64,000 nucleotides of DNA from Psychrobacillus lasiicapitis (GCF_006861795.1 NZ_VDGH01000002.1:372001-436000); one strand, 5' to 3'. Numbered from the stretch's first letter, positions 36,896 through 47,034 are shown. The notes: a model not told the origin generated them from the letters alone. A program made the numbers and translations.

Positions 36896-37981
36896 ATGTT
36901 CAGACTCCAATTAGATTTACAGTTTTTTGCTGGAGAAAAAACAGAAAAAGCGACCCCTAAAAAGAGGCAAGATTCGCGTAAAAAAGGACAAGTATTAAAA
37001 AGCCAAGATGTTACAAGTGCGATCGTGTTACTTGCCGTTTTTTTGTTTTTATTTTTCTTTTCGGGATTTTTACGATCAGAAATTTTTTCTTTTTTTGATG
37101 TGACGTTTACCAAATATATGTTAGTTGAAACATTGACCATTGAGACGTCCATTGAGATTTATAAGGATTTATTAATGGAAATGGCAGTTATCTTACTGCC
37201 GATTATGCTAGTAGCTGTAGTGGCTGCAATCGCTGCAAACTTTTTTCAATTTGGATTGCTTTTTACAACGGAACCACTCAAGTTTGATCTAAAAAAGATT
37301 GATCCGATTAAAGGATTAAAACGTATTTTTTCTCTTAAAGCAATTATCGAGCTATTGAAATCAATATTGAAAATTTCGTTTATCGGTTCGGTAACAACGC
37401 TTATTTTATGGATGAATTTAGAACAAGTATTGTCCTTGTCCTTTAAAACAGCTTGGGATACATTATCGACCGTCGGCTGGTTAACGGGGATGATGGGAAT
37501 AGCGGCATCTGTCGTGTTGTTATTTATATCGATATTAGATTTCTTTTATCAACGATTTGACTACGAAAAAAACTTAAAAATGTCGAAGCAGGACATTAAA
37601 GATGAACATAAAAACTCAGAGGGAGATCCAATCATTAAATCTCGTATAAGACAAAGGCAAAGGGAAATGGCTATGCGACGTATGATGCAAGAAGTCCCTA
37701 CCGCGGATGTGGTTATTACAAACCCTACGCATTTTGCCATTGCATTAAAGTACGATGATGAATTGATGGATGCCCCTATAGTTGTTGCTAAAGGAGCAGA
37801 TCTTATTGCTCAAAAGATTAAGCTGATTGCAAAAGAAAACGATGTAGTGATGGTAGAAAATAGGCCACTTGCCAGAGCGATGTTTGACCAAGTAGAAATT
37901 GGTCAACGAATTCCAGATGAATTTTTTAAGGCGATCGCTGAAGTGCTAGCTTATGTATATCGAATTAAACAAAAAATTTAA
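36896..37981 (+). CDS. flhB: FlhB, export switch protein
   Basis: This protein controls the change from hook to filament substrates. It has 361 residues. The N-terminus FFAGEKTEKATPKKRQDSR is typical, followed by four membrane helices (about 40-205), then the cytoplasmic domain with autocleavage site NPTH at residues 276-279. AGGAGGTGG precedes the ATG at 36896. The paralogous tail protein YlqH is encoded 27 kb upstream. Confidence 0.98.
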   Translation: MFRLQLDLQFFAGEKTEKATPKKRQDSRKKGQVLKSQDVTSAIVLLAVFLFLFFFSGFLRSEIFSFFDVTFTKYMLVETLTIETSIEIYKDLLMEMAVILLPIMLVAVVAAIAANFFQFGLLFTTEPLKFDLKKIDPIKGLKRIFSLKAIIELLKSILKISFIGSVTTLILWMNLEQVLSLSFKTAWDTLSTVGWLTGMMGIAASVVLLFISILDFFYQRFDYEKNLKMSKQDIKDEHKNSEGDPIIKSRIRQRQREMAMRRMMQEVPTADVVITNPTHFAIALKYDDELMDAPIVVAKGADLIAQKIKLIAKENDVVMVENRPLARAMFDQVEIGQRIPDEFFKAIAEVLAYVYRIKQKI

Positions 37982-38005
37982 AGGCAAAGATTGAGGTGGA
38001 AGTAT

Positions 38006-40039
38006 ATGCAAATCCGCGATATATCCGTTTTAGCAGCTGTAATTTCCATTGTGGCTATGCTAGTAATACCTCTTCCTCATTGGTTGATAAGTTTTCTGAT
38101 AATAGTCAATATTACCATAGCTTTATTGATATTAATGACTGCTATGAATATGCAAGAGGCTTTACAGTTTTCCGTTTTTCCTACGGTCGTATTACTTGTA
38201 ACTTTGTTTAGACTCGCATTGAACGTATCCACTACAAGAGCGATTTTAGCGGAAGGGGACGCGGGGACAGTAGTTGAAACTTTCGGTACGTTTGTAACGG
38301 GAGGTAATATATTAGTTGGTTTAGTAGTATTTGCTATTTTAGTTATTATCAATTTCATTGTAATTACTAAAGGGGCGGAACGAGTATCTGAAGTTGCCGC
38401 TCGTTTTACGCTAGATGCTATGCCTGGTAAACAAATGAGTATTGACGCTGATTTAAATGCTGGGATGATTTCTGAAAAAGAGGCAAGAGAAAGACGTGAA
38501 AAAGTTAGTGGAGAAGCTGACTTTTACGGAGCAATGGATGGTGCTACCAAATTCGTAAAAGGGGATGCAATAGCTGGAATAATTATTGTCATTATTAACC
38601 TTTTGGTTGGGATTATCATTGGTGTTGTTCAATTTGGTCTTCCTTTTGCTGAAGCAGCAGTTCTTTTTTCTACCTTAACTGTTGGGGATGGTCTTGTTTC
38701 GCAAATTCCAGCGTTATTAATCTCTACAGCGACTGGTATTGTAGTTACAAGAGCAGCGTCTAAAGGTAATTTAGGTGGAGACATTACGGGGCAATTATTT
38801 AATCAGCCAAAACTTTTATACGTTGCAGCTGCTACGATAGCTTTGCTTGGTATTATTACTCCTATTGGAATAATACTCACATTTCCAGTTTCGATTGCAC
38901 TTGCAGTAGGGGCTTATATGATGTCGAAAAGTACGAAAGAAAGTCCAGATGAAATCGAAGAATATGAAGAGGAAGTTGCAACCGATACGATGAAAAGCCC
39001 TGAAAATGTTATTAATCTATTAAATGTGGATCCGATCGAATTTGAATTCGGTTATGGACTGATCCCGTTAGTAGATACGGCACAGGGCGGCGATTTACTC
39101 GATCGGGTAGTCATGATTCGTAGACAGTTAGCACTTGAACTTGGAGTGGTTATTCCGGTCGTTCGTATTCGAGATAATATTCAGCTACAACCAAATGAAT
39201 ATCGGATTAAAATTAAAGGAAACGAGATGGCAAGAGGAGAACTATTACTTGATCACTATTTAGCCATGAGTCCCGGAGATGATGATTCGATTGAGGGTAT
39301 TGATACAATTGAACCTTCTTTTGGATTACCAGCAAAATGGATAACAGAGTCGGTAAAAGAGGAAGCCGAAATACTTGGTTATACAGTTGTAGATCCACCA
39401 AGTGTTGTATCCACACATATGACGGAAATTATTCGAAACAATGCACATGAATTGCTGGGTCGTCAAGAAACGAAACAGTTAATTGACCATATTAGAGAAA
39501 CGTACCCAATCCTTGTGGATGAACTTACGCCTACACCTTTAACTGTTGGAGAAATTCAAAAAGTTTTAGGGAATTTATTGCGTGAGCATGTGTCCATACG
39601 AAACTTGCCGATCATTTTTGAAACACTTGCCGATTATTCAAAAATGACGTCCGATGTCGATATATTAACCGAGTATGCGAGACAGTCATTAGCAAAACAA
39701 ATAACAACGCAATATGCAGGGAATAATCATGTTTTAAAAGTGCTAACCGTTTCAGGAAGAGTAGAAAAATTAATAGCGGATAGTATTCAGCAAACAGAAC
39801 ATGGGAACTATCTATCTATAGATCCAAATGATTCACAAGCCATTTTAGAATCCATGGCAAGGGAAATAGAACGAGCTTCTTTAATGGAGCAATCACCAAT
39901 TGTTCTATGTTCTCCTGCGGTACGCATGTACTTGCGACAAATGACAGAACGATATTTCCCTCAAATACCGATTCTTTCTTACAACGAACTAGAGTCATCT
40001 ATTGAGGTACAAAGTGTTGGGGTGGTGAATGTAGAGTGA
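38006..40039 (+). CDS. flhA: FlhA, flagellar export gate and chaperone-docking protein
   Basis: This nonameric gate protein has 677 residues, the same as B. subtilis. There are about eight N-terminal membrane helices (to about residue 310), with the FHIPEP signature region (FPTVVLLVTLFRLALNVSTTR and the loop with RFTLDAMPGKQMSIDADL). A large cytoplasmic domain follows. TTGAGGTGG precedes the ATG at 38006. It overlaps flhF by 4 bases. Confidence 0.98.
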   Translation: MQIRDISVLAAVISIVAMLVIPLPHWLISFLIIVNITIALLILMTAMNMQEALQFSVFPTVVLLVTLFRLALNVSTTRAILAEGDAGTVVETFGTFVTGGNILVGLVVFAILVIINFIVITKGAERVSEVAARFTLDAMPGKQMSIDADLNAGMISEKEARERREKVSGEADFYGAMDGATKFVKGDAIAGIIIVIINLLVGIIIGVVQFGLPFAEAAVLFSTLTVGDGLVSQIPALLISTATGIVVTRAASKGNLGGDITGQLFNQPKLLYVAAATIALLGIITPIGIILTFPVSIALAVGAYMMSKSTKESPDEIEEYEEEVATDTMKSPENVINLLNVDPIEFEFGYGLIPLVDTAQGGDLLDRVVMIRRQLALELGVVIPVVRIRDNIQLQPNEYRIKIKGNEMARGELLLDHYLAMSPGDDDSIEGIDTIEPSFGLPAKWITESVKEEAEILGYTVVDPPSVVSTHMTEIIRNNAHELLGRQETKQLIDHIRETYPILVDELTPTPLTVGEIQKVLGNLLREHVSIRNLPIIFETLADYSKMTSDVDILTEYARQSLAKQITTQYAGNNHVLKVLTVSGRVEKLIADSIQQTEHGNYLSIDPNDSQAILESMAREIERASLMEQSPIVLCSPAVRMYLRQMTERYFPQIPILSYNELESSIEVQSVGVVNVE

Positions 40040-41138
40040 AAATGAAAAAATATACGGCTGATACGATGCCTGAGGCGATGAAACTAATCCGAAAAGAATT
40101 GGGAGAAGAGGCAGTCATTTTAAGTTCTAAGGTAGTCTATTCGAAAGGTTTTTTAGGTTTGTTTAAAAAGAAATCGATTGAAGTATTAGCGGGAATGGAT
40201 TCAATGGAAAGTCCAGAGCCTAGCCTAGAAAAGCCGGCCATTCAACAAGTACAAGAAGATCTTCATTCAATTGCGATCAAAAAAGAATTAGAAGACTTAA
40301 AACAAATGGTTAAGACGATAGGGCGTCAACAACCGAATAGGACTTATCCGGATGAACTGGAAGCTCTTATTCATCATTCAAGGAGCAAGAACTAGCAGAA
40401 GAGCTTATCACATCGATCAGTGATGAGCTTTTCGTGCATATGAAAAAAAACGAGAACCATATTTCCCTAGAAATGCAGCAAAAATTGGCGAAAGATTACT
40501 TGAAATCTCAGCTTGAGGCATTTCCATTTGGCGGTATTTCCTATAAGAAGAAATATATCAACGTGCTAGGGCCGACTGGAGTCGGAAAAACAACTACCAT
40601 AGCGAAAATGGCTGCTCGTGCTGTATTGGAAAAAAAGAAAAAAGTGGGATTTATTACGACAGATACATATCGAATTGCAGCAATTGAACAATTAAAGACC
40701 TATGCAGGACTATTACAAGCACCAATTGAAATTGTTTATAACGAACAGGACTTGCAACAAGCAATGCAGAAATTCGAAGCATTAGATGTAGTATTTATCG
40801 ATACAGCAGGAAGAAATTACAAAGAAGCGAAATTTGTAGAAGACTTACAAGAGTTAATTGATTTAAAAGAGAATACAGAAACATTTCTTGTGCTATCTTC
40901 TACTTCTAAACAGAGGGATATGGAAGTGATTATTGAGCAATTCAAGGAATTTCCGATTGAAAAATTTATTTTTACAAAAGTAGATGAAACAAATTCTATT
41001 GGCTCCATTATTAATTTAATGGTTAAATATAAGAAGGGACTTGCTTACTATACGGATGGTCAAGAAGTCCCCGAGGATATCATGGAAACTAGTCTAGAGG
41101 AATTACTTAATTTATTTATTAAAGGGGACTCGTTATGA
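40036..41138 (+). pseudogene. flhF: flhF, SRP-type GTPase for flagellar placement, broken by a frameshift
   Basis: FlhF, the third SRP-family GTPase, sets flagellar number and position. Here the gene is in two frames. A GTG-started 119-codon part (40036-40395; MKMKKYTADTMPEAMKLIRKELG, B domain) ends at TAG. The rest, in the -1 frame, runs to 41138 with the complete NG domain: [28 protein letters not shown] and FTKVDETNSIGS. Adding one T near 40377 joins them as LIHHFKEQELAEELITSI and gives about 367 residues, the normal length. No ribosome site precedes the second part, and no slippery heptamer is seen at the junction. It is either a real mutation or a sequencing error. Confidence 0.88.
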
Positions 41139-42001
41139 GAGATCAAGCTGAAGAGTTAAGGCTGCGAATGCTTCAAAGTCAGCAAAAGCTAGGTCGATCT
41201 ATTGCGGTTGTCAGTGGAAAAGGTGGCGTTGGGAAAAGTAATTTTTCGATGAATTTCACGACCACCTTAAGTGAGATAGGGAAAAAAGTAGTACTAATAG
41301 ATATGGACATCGGTATGGGGAATATTCATATACTGCTTGGAAAAACAGTTCCTACTAATTTGAAGGACTATTTAGTCGGAGAAAAAACCCTTGAAGAAGT
41401 CATGTTTGAAGGGCCGAATAACCTACAGTATATTTCCGGAGGTTCTGGCCTTTCAGGAGTGATGGAGTGGAATGAAAAAATGTTCAATCGCCTGATCGAA
41501 GCGTTTGAATATTTACAAAAACATTATGATTACATCGTGTTTGATATGGGTGCTGGTGCAACAAGTCAAACCTTGGATTTACTAGTTTCTGTGGATGATA
41601 TTATTGTCATTACTACTGCAGAACCCACATCCATAACAGATGCCTATTCGATGATGAAATTTATCTATTTCAAAGATCCAGATAAAAACTTCTTTTTGCT
41701 TTGCAATCGAGCATTCTCGGAAGAAGAAGGGGTTGATACGACAGCTAGGTTAAAACTTGCGATGTCTAAATTTCTATCAAAAGAAATTGTTGTGCTTGGT
41801 TCATTGCCTGAAGATCCAGTTGTACGTATGTCCGTAAAAGAACAAGTTCCTTTTTCCATTTTATATCCAAATGCCGCCATTACCAAAAAGCTTAAACAAA
41901 TGGTTAATAGTTTTACTAAGATGGAAGTAGAAGAAACAGATATTCCACACCAAAGTACATTCATCTCTCGGTTGAAAAATTTATTTTCAAGGAGGTCATG
42001 A
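41135..42001 (+). CDS. flhG: FlhG (YlxH), MinD-like ATPase controlling flagellar number
   Basis: This 288-residue MinD/ParA family ATPase partners FlhF. The N-terminal activator helix (AEELRLRMLQSQ) precedes the deviant Walker A SGKGGVGKSNFSMN (about 29-42). DMDIGMGNIHILLGK and FDMGAGATSQTLDLL follow. A basic C-terminal helix suits membrane binding. It overlaps flhF by 4 bases. Its partner gene is frameshifted in this sequence. Confidence 0.96.
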   Translation: MRDQAEELRLRMLQSQQKLGRSIAVVSGKGGVGKSNFSMNFTTTLSEIGKKVVLIDMDIGMGNIHILLGKTVPTNLKDYLVGEKTLEEVMFEGPNNLQYISGGSGLSGVMEWNEKMFNRLIEAFEYLQKHYDYIVFDMGAGATSQTLDLLVSVDDIIVITTAEPTSITDAYSMMKFIYFKDPDKNFFLLCNRAFSEEEGVDTTARLKLAMSKFLSKEIVVLGSLPEDPVVRMSVKEQVPFSILYPNAAITKKLKQMVNSFTKMEVEETDIPHQSTFISRLKNLFSRRS

Positions 42002-42005
42002 GCGA

Positions 42006-43112
42006 GTGGTTCTTTTACCAAAAAAGAAATTATTAATTGTTGATGACTCTGCATTTATGCGTAAGTTGATAGGTGACTTTTTCAAAGATAGTAATGTAAT
42101 AGAAGTGGTTGGAATTGCACGTAATGGGAAGGATGCTATTCAAAAAATAAAAGCTTTAAAACCTGATGTTGTTACGCTAGACGTGGAGATGCCTGAGATG
42201 AATGGGCTAGATGCGTTAAAACGAATTATGGCAGAAACTCCAGTTGCGGTTATCATGTTATCTAGCACTACGCAAAGAGGGACCGAAATTACATTACAGG
42301 CTATGGCATATGGGGCAGTAGACTTTGTCGCAAAACCGAGTGGGACGATTTCATTAGATTTACATAAAATTAAAGATGAACTAGTAGCGAAAGTAGAGAA
42401 TGCTGCACATGTCACCATTAGTAAATTGAACAAAGAAACTACTAAACTTCCGAGAACAACGCCCAAATTACTAGATAGAAAATCGGTAGCGAGCAACTTA
42501 GTTAGTACAAAAAGAGTTTCCAATTGGAGTAAAACGACTAAAAAAATGGTATTGATCGGCACCTCTACAGGAGGTCCAAGAGCATTGCAGGAAGTAATTA
42601 CAAAGCTTCCAAAAAACATGCAAGCTCCCGTGCTCATTGTGCAGCATATGCCTGCTGGATTTACGAAATCTTTAGCTGAAAGACTCAATCAATTAGCTGA
42701 AATAGAAGTAAAAGAAGCGGAAAATGGAGATATCATTCGCAATGGTCAGGCCTATATTGCTCCTGGCGGCTATCATATGAAAATCCAAAAAGTTGGTAGT
42801 ACATACTGCATTGTTTTAGATAACGAAGAGGCGCCTAGAGCAGGACATAGACCGTCAGTTGATGTCTTATTCGAGGATAATAGTCACTATAATGATTTCG
42901 ATAAAATTGCTGTTATTATGACAGGAATGGGATCAGATGGTTCCAAAGGTCTCGTAGAACTGAAGAAAAACGGTCATGTCGTAGCCATTGCTGAATCGGC
43001 GGACACATGCATCGTATATGGGATGCCAAAAGCAGCAGTAGAAACGAAAGCCGTAAACGAAATAGTCGATTTAGAAAATATCGCAAAAGCTATCATACAA
43101 TATTTACCTTAA
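42006..43112 (+). CDS. cheB: CheB, receptor-modification methylesterase and response regulator
   Basis: This protein removes methyl groups from (and deamidates) chemoreceptors. It has 368 residues. The receiver domain has Asp59 in TLDVEMPEMNG; a Lys/Thr-rich linker follows. The catalytic domain shows the Ser in GTSTGGPRALQEV, His in VQHMPAGFTKSLAERL and Asp in MTGMGSDGSKGL. It starts with GTG at 42006, 10 bases after AAGGAGG. cheR is not in this window. Confidence 0.97.
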   Translation: MVLLPKKKLLIVDDSAFMRKLIGDFFKDSNVIEVVGIARNGKDAIQKIKALKPDVVTLDVEMPEMNGLDALKRIMAETPVAVIMLSSTTQRGTEITLQAMAYGAVDFVAKPSGTISLDLHKIKDELVAKVENAAHVTISKLNKETTKLPRTTPKLLDRKSVASNLVSTKRVSNWSKTTKKMVLIGTSTGGPRALQEVITKLPKNMQAPVLIVQHMPAGFTKSLAERLNQLAEIEVKEAENGDIIRNGQAYIAPGGYHMKIQKVGSTYCIVLDNEEAPRAGHRPSVDVLFEDNSHYNDFDKIAVIMTGMGSDGSKGLVELKKNGHVVAIAESADTCIVYGMPKAAVETKAVNEIVDLENIAKAIIQYLP

Positions 43113-43126
43113 AGGGGTGTTGAGAA

Positions 43127-45190
43127 ATGGATACAAGTCAATATTTAGAAATGTTTATCGAAGAGAGCAAAGAACATTTACAAGCTTGTAATGAACACTT
43201 ATTAGAATTGGAAAAAAATCCAGAAGATATCGCTATCGTAAATGAAGTCTTTCGTTCAGCGCATACGTTAAAAGGTATGTCTGCTACAATGGGATACGAG
43301 GATATTGCAAATCTTACACATAAAATGGAAAACGTACTAGACGAAATAAGAAATAATCGTTTGCATGTAACAGCTGATTTACTGGATGTTGTATTTACAG
43401 CGGTAGACCAGTTGGAAGAAATGGTCTTAGATATTGCGGCAGGTGGCAACGGGAAATTAGATGTTGCAGAGACAGTACAAAAACTGCATGCAATAGAAAC
43501 AGGAGAAGAAGCACCAGTTGCAGCGACTACAATTGAAGAAAGTGTAGCTGTGGATTCTTCTAACTTACAAAATTGGTTAAACTATGATGATTACGAATTA
43601 ACTGTCATCCAACAATCATTGGAGCAGGATTATCATACATATGAAATTTCCGTTAAATTACGAGAAGATTGTTTGCTAAAAGCAGCGCGTGTGTATATGG
43701 TTTTTGAACTATTGGAGAAAATGGGAGATGTTATAAAATCCTCGCCTTCCGTGGAAAAGTTGGAAGAGGAAGATTTTGATGAAGTTTTCTATATTGCCTT
43801 AGTGACTAATGAACCAAAAGATGACGTGCAAAAGAAACTAATGAAAGTTTCTGAAGTGACGGAAGTGGTTGTCCATGCTGTAACTTTAGAGCAATTAAAA
43901 ACTCGTCAACAGGATGAATTAAGCAAAGCAGAGGAAGTGGAGCAAGTAGCTGCTGAAACTCCTGAACAAACGATTGAGACTACCGAAGTGAAGTCAGAGA
44001 AAAAAGAAAAATCCTCTGCTACAAAAGGAAATGCCTCTACTAGCAGCAAAACAATACGGGTAAATATTGAACGTCTAGATGTTCTGATGAATTTATTTGA
44101 AGAGTTAGTGATTGATCGCGGTCGATTACAGTCCATTTCAGAGGATCTTCGAAACGCTGAATTAGATGAGACTGTTGAACGGATGTCTAGAATCACAGGA
44201 GATCTACAAAATATCATTTTAAATATGCGTATGGTACCGGTGGAAACAGTATTTAACCGCTTCCCACGAATGGTAAGACAATTAGCTAGGGATTTAAATA
44301 AAAAGATTAACTTAGAAGTTATTGGAGCAGAAACAGAATTAGATCGTACAGTAATTGATGAAATTGGAGACCCACTTGTCCATCTTATTCGGAATTCACT
44401 TGATCATGGGATTGAAAGCCCGGAAGTGAGAAAATCAAAAGGAAAGCCTGAAGAAGGTACAGTTGTACTCCGAGCATACCACAGCGGGAATCATGTCTTT
44501 ATCGAAATTGAGGATGATGGAGCAGGTATTAATCGGGAAAAAGTGCTGAAGAAAGCTATTTCTAGAGGTATTGTAAGTGAAGAAGTTGCTTTGACTTTAA
44601 CAGATAAACAAGTGGCAGAACTTATTTTGTCTTCTGGTTTTTCTACAGCGGATGTCATTTCAGATGTATCTGGGCGAGGCGTTGGATTAGACGTAGTAAA
44701 AACAACGATTGAATCGCTAGGTGGAACGATAGAGATCTCTTCAACAGAAGGGAAAGGATCCTTATTTTCTATCCAATTACCATTAACATTGTCTATTATT
44801 TCTGTCATGTTAGTGGAACTAGGAGAAGAGATATATGCAATTCCACTTTCCTCAATTATTGAAACAGCCATAATTCGTTCATCTGATATATTAAATGCAC
44901 ACAATCAAAAAGTAATCGATTTCCGAGGAAAAGTAGTGCCTTTAGTATTTTTGGAAGATGTGTTTGATGTACCAAGAGAAAGCACAAAAGATGAATTCCA
45001 TTCAGTTGTCCTAGTCCGAAAAGGGGACAAATTAGCTGGACTTGTTGTGGATTCGTTTATCGGCCAGCAAGAAGTTGTATTGAAATCGTTAGGAGCATAC
45101 TTGACTAGTGTCTTTGCTATTTCAGGAGCAACTATTTTAGGAAACGGTAAAGTGGCATTAATCGTAGATTGTAATGCATTGATAATATAA
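43127..45190 (+). CDS. cheA: CheA, chemotaxis sensor histidine kinase
   Basis: This 687-residue kinase phosphorylates CheY and CheB. Order: P1 with phospho-His46 in RSAHTLKGMSATMGY; P2 CheY-binding domain (about 145-265); an acidic linker; P3 dimerisation (about 305-370, RVNIERLDVLMNLFEEL); P4 ATPase with HLIRNSLDHGIESP, DDGAGIN and GRGVGLDVV; and the C-terminal P5 CheW-like domain. A large repeat lies between it and cheW, breaking the usual tight coupling. Confidence 0.98.
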   Translation: MDTSQYLEMFIEESKEHLQACNEHLLELEKNPEDIAIVNEVFRSAHTLKGMSATMGYEDIANLTHKMENVLDEIRNNRLHVTADLLDVVFTAVDQLEEMVLDIAAGGNGKLDVAETVQKLHAIETGEEAPVAATTIEESVAVDSSNLQNWLNYDDYELTVIQQSLEQDYHTYEISVKLREDCLLKAARVYMVFELLEKMGDVIKSSPSVEKLEEEDFDEVFYIALVTNEPKDDVQKKLMKVSEVTEVVVHAVTLEQLKTRQQDELSKAEEVEQVAAETPEQTIETTEVKSEKKEKSSATKGNASTSSKTIRVNIERLDVLMNLFEELVIDRGRLQSISEDLRNAELDETVERMSRITGDLQNIILNMRMVPVETVFNRFPRMVRQLARDLNKKINLEVIGAETELDRTVIDEIGDPLVHLIRNSLDHGIESPEVRKSKGKPEEGTVVLRAYHSGNHVFIEIEDDGAGINREKVLKKAISRGIVSEEVALTLTDKQVAELILSSGFSTADVISDVSGRGVGLDVVKTTIESLGGTIEISSTEGKGSLFSIQLPLTLSIISVMLVELGEEIYAIPLSSIIETAIIRSSDILNAHNQKVIDFRGKVVPLVFLEDVFDVPRESTKDEFHSVVLVRKGDKLAGLVVDSFIGQQEVVLKSLGAYLTSVFAISGATILGNGKVALIVDCNALII

Positions 45191-45209
45191 GAGTTTATCC
45201 CGCATTTAA

Positions 45210-45420
45210 CAATCAGTGGGGGATGACGGGGGCTAAAAGCGCGACGTCCGTGTCGCAACGTCCCCACTAGCACGTCCTGTGCGTCGAAAAACACCCACTG
45301 ATTGAAGTTTTACTTTATCTTCGGGAGAAGAATGTGATTTTGTTTACTGTTCAGCGGGTGTTCAAACACCTGCTGAACGAAGATAAAGCCTCTGGACGCA
45401 ATTACCCCGAGGCGTAATTG
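45210..45420. repeat. Palindromic repeat cluster between cheA and cheW
   Basis: Nested and serial stems: CAATCAGTGGG/CCCACTGATTG (45210-45304) enclosing GCGAC/GTCGC and GCAC/GTGC; CTTTATCTTCG/CGAAGATAAAG (45313-45388) enclosing a 14-bp near-perfect GTTCAGCGGGTGTT hairpin (45349-45378); and CAATTAC/GTAATTG (45399-45420). The last part shares the 15-mer TCTGGACGCAATTAC with the fliF-fliG repeat. It is non-coding, with no clean T-run after the stems. Confidence 0.8.
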
Positions 45421-45446
45421 ATCTTTCTGGAAGGATGCGAAACTAT

Positions 45447-45902
45447 ATGACAGAAGCTGTAGATGTTCCAAATTTAAAAGTAGTTGTTTTTCAATTGGCA
45501 GATAAGGAATATGTTATTCCGGTCACACATGTACAAGGAATCGAAAAACTGACGCATATTACAAGAGTGCCTAAAACACCATCTTATGTAAAAGGGGTCA
45601 TCAATTTAAGAGGGGTGGTAACACCAATAATAGATCTAAGAAATCGTCTTGGACTTGGAGAAAGTAACTTAAATGAAGCCTCTAGAATTATCATTATTAC
45701 GTTAGAAGAGATGAACGTAGGTGTAATTGTAGATTCAGCAAATGATGTGTTAGACATTCCCACAGATTCGATTGAGCCACAACCAGAAGTAGTTGGCGGA
45801 TTTGAAGAAGATTATATCGCTGGTGTCGCTAAACTGGACAGTCGTTTATTAATATTGCTCCATATGCATCTCGTATTAAATCCCATAAAGTCAGGTGTTT
45901 AA
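45447..45902 (+). CDS. cheW: CheW, chemotaxis coupling protein
   Basis: This 151-residue adaptor links receptors to CheA. It is a single SH3-like CheW domain: VVFQLADKEYVIPVTHVQGIE and VKGVINLRGVVTPIIDLRNRLGL are clear. The AAGGA at 45431 suits the ATG at 45447; the ATG at 45435 overlaps the ribosome site. The mRNA leader is unusually long and structured because of the repeat upstream. Confidence 0.95.
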   Translation: MTEAVDVPNLKVVVFQLADKEYVIPVTHVQGIEKLTHITRVPKTPSYVKGVINLRGVVTPIIDLRNRLGLGESNLNEASRIIIITLEEMNVGVIVDSANDVLDIPTDSIEPQPEVVGGFEEDYIAGVAKLDSRLLILLHMHLVLNPIKSGV

Positions 45903-45905
45903 TAC

Positions 45906-46535
45906 ATGTATAAAAAAAATATCACCTCGATCCATTTAGATGTTTTAAAGGAAATAGGAAATATTGGTGCTGCCCATGCAGCGACGGCACTATCAACATT
46001 ATTGAATAAAAAAATAGAGATGACTGTTCCTAAGGTTGAGATGGTATCTTTCGACGATATGATGGATTTAGCAGGGGGAGCTGAAAACGTAGTCGCAGGT
46101 ATCTATCTTCGAATTGATGGAGATGTGACGGGAAGTATGTTTTTTGTGTTACCTGTAGAGCAGGCTAACCACTTCATTCAATCGTTAGTTCAAGATAGTA
46201 CTGTGGATTTTCAAAACGGTGAAGTTTCTGAGTTAGGAGCCTCGGCTATGCAAGAATTGGGTAATATTCTTTCTGGATCCTATCTATCTGCATTATCTGA
46301 TTTTACGAGTCTTCGAATTTATCCGTCCGTACCTGCTTTAAGTGTAGATATGGTTGGAGCTATTGTTAGTTTTGGATTAGTAGAAGTTTCTCATATTAGT
46401 GATTATGTTATTGTGATTGATACTGCGATTACTGAGGAAAATACAACGAATGGTGGTAGTGTGAAAGGACATTTCTTCTTGCTGCCTGACCCTGATTCAT
46501 TTGAAGCTATTTTCACTGCTTTAGGATTACAGTAA
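45906..46535 (+). CDS. cheC: CheC, CheY-P phosphatase and CheD regulator
   Basis: This 209-residue phosphatase has two active-site signatures of the E-x2-N type: DVLKEIGNIGAAHAATALS (about 10-28) and AMQELGNILSGSYLSALS (about 111-128). It binds CheD to adjust adaptation. AGGTG lies 8 bases ahead of the ATG. The gene follows cheW by 3 bases. Confidence 0.97.
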   Translation: MYKKNITSIHLDVLKEIGNIGAAHAATALSTLLNKKIEMTVPKVEMVSFDDMMDLAGGAENVVAGIYLRIDGDVTGSMFFVLPVEQANHFIQSLVQDSTVDFQNGEVSELGASAMQELGNILSGSYLSALSDFTSLRIYPSVPALSVDMVGAIVSFGLVEVSHISDYVIVIDTAITEENTTNGGSVKGHFFLLPDPDSFEAIFTALGLQ

Positions 46536-46536
46536 T

Positions 46537-47034
46537 ATGATTGGACAAGGTCAAGTAGTTAAAGTTGGGATTGCGGATATGAATACAGTGAAAGCTCCAG
46601 ACACGATACGCACTTCTGGTCTGGGCTCATGTGTAGGGGTCGTCTTGTATGATGAAAGGTCACAAATAGCTGGATTAGTTCATGTAATGCTCCCAGATTC
46701 TAGCTTAGGTAGAACTGAAACGATTAATATAGCCAAATTTGCTGATACTGGTATACCTGCTATGATAGAGCAGCTTAAATTAGAAGGGGTACAACCTTTT
46801 AGATTACGCGCTAAAATAGCGGGTGGTGCGCAAATGTTCCAATTCACTTCTGGTAAAGACACCATGCGAATTGGTCCTCGCAATGTGGAAGCGGTGAAGG
46901 AATATTTAAAAAAGTTTTCCATACCAATTGTTGCGGAAGATACAGGTGGAAGTAGCGGGAGAACAATTGAATTTAATCCCATGACGAAACTATTAAATAT
47001 TCGAACGGTAAACCAAGGAGTAAAAGATATTTAG
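46537..47034 (+). CDS. cheD: CheD, chemoreceptor glutamine deamidase
   Basis: This 165-residue enzyme deamidates receptor glutamines and responds to CheC. The catalytic Cys32 in GLGSCVGVVLYDE and His49 in GLVHVMLPDS are present; a Thr follows in KFADTGIPAM. It starts one base after the cheC stop. It is the last recognisable gene of the fla/che operon before a terminator. Confidence 0.97.
   Translation: MIGQGQVVKVGIADMNTVKAPDTIRTSGLGSCVGVVLYDERSQIAGLVHVMLPDSSLGRTETINIAKFADTGIPAMIEQLKLEGVQPFRLRAKIAGGAQMFQFTSGKDTMRIGPRNVEAVKEYLKKFSIPIVAEDTGGSSGRTIEFNPMTKLLNIRTVNQGVKDI

Noticed and set aside
40370-40400. Programmed ribosomal frameshift in flhF
   Set aside because: No X-XXY-YYZ heptamer, Shine-Dalgarno-like stimulator or downstream pseudoknot was evident. 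A simple base loss explains the data better.
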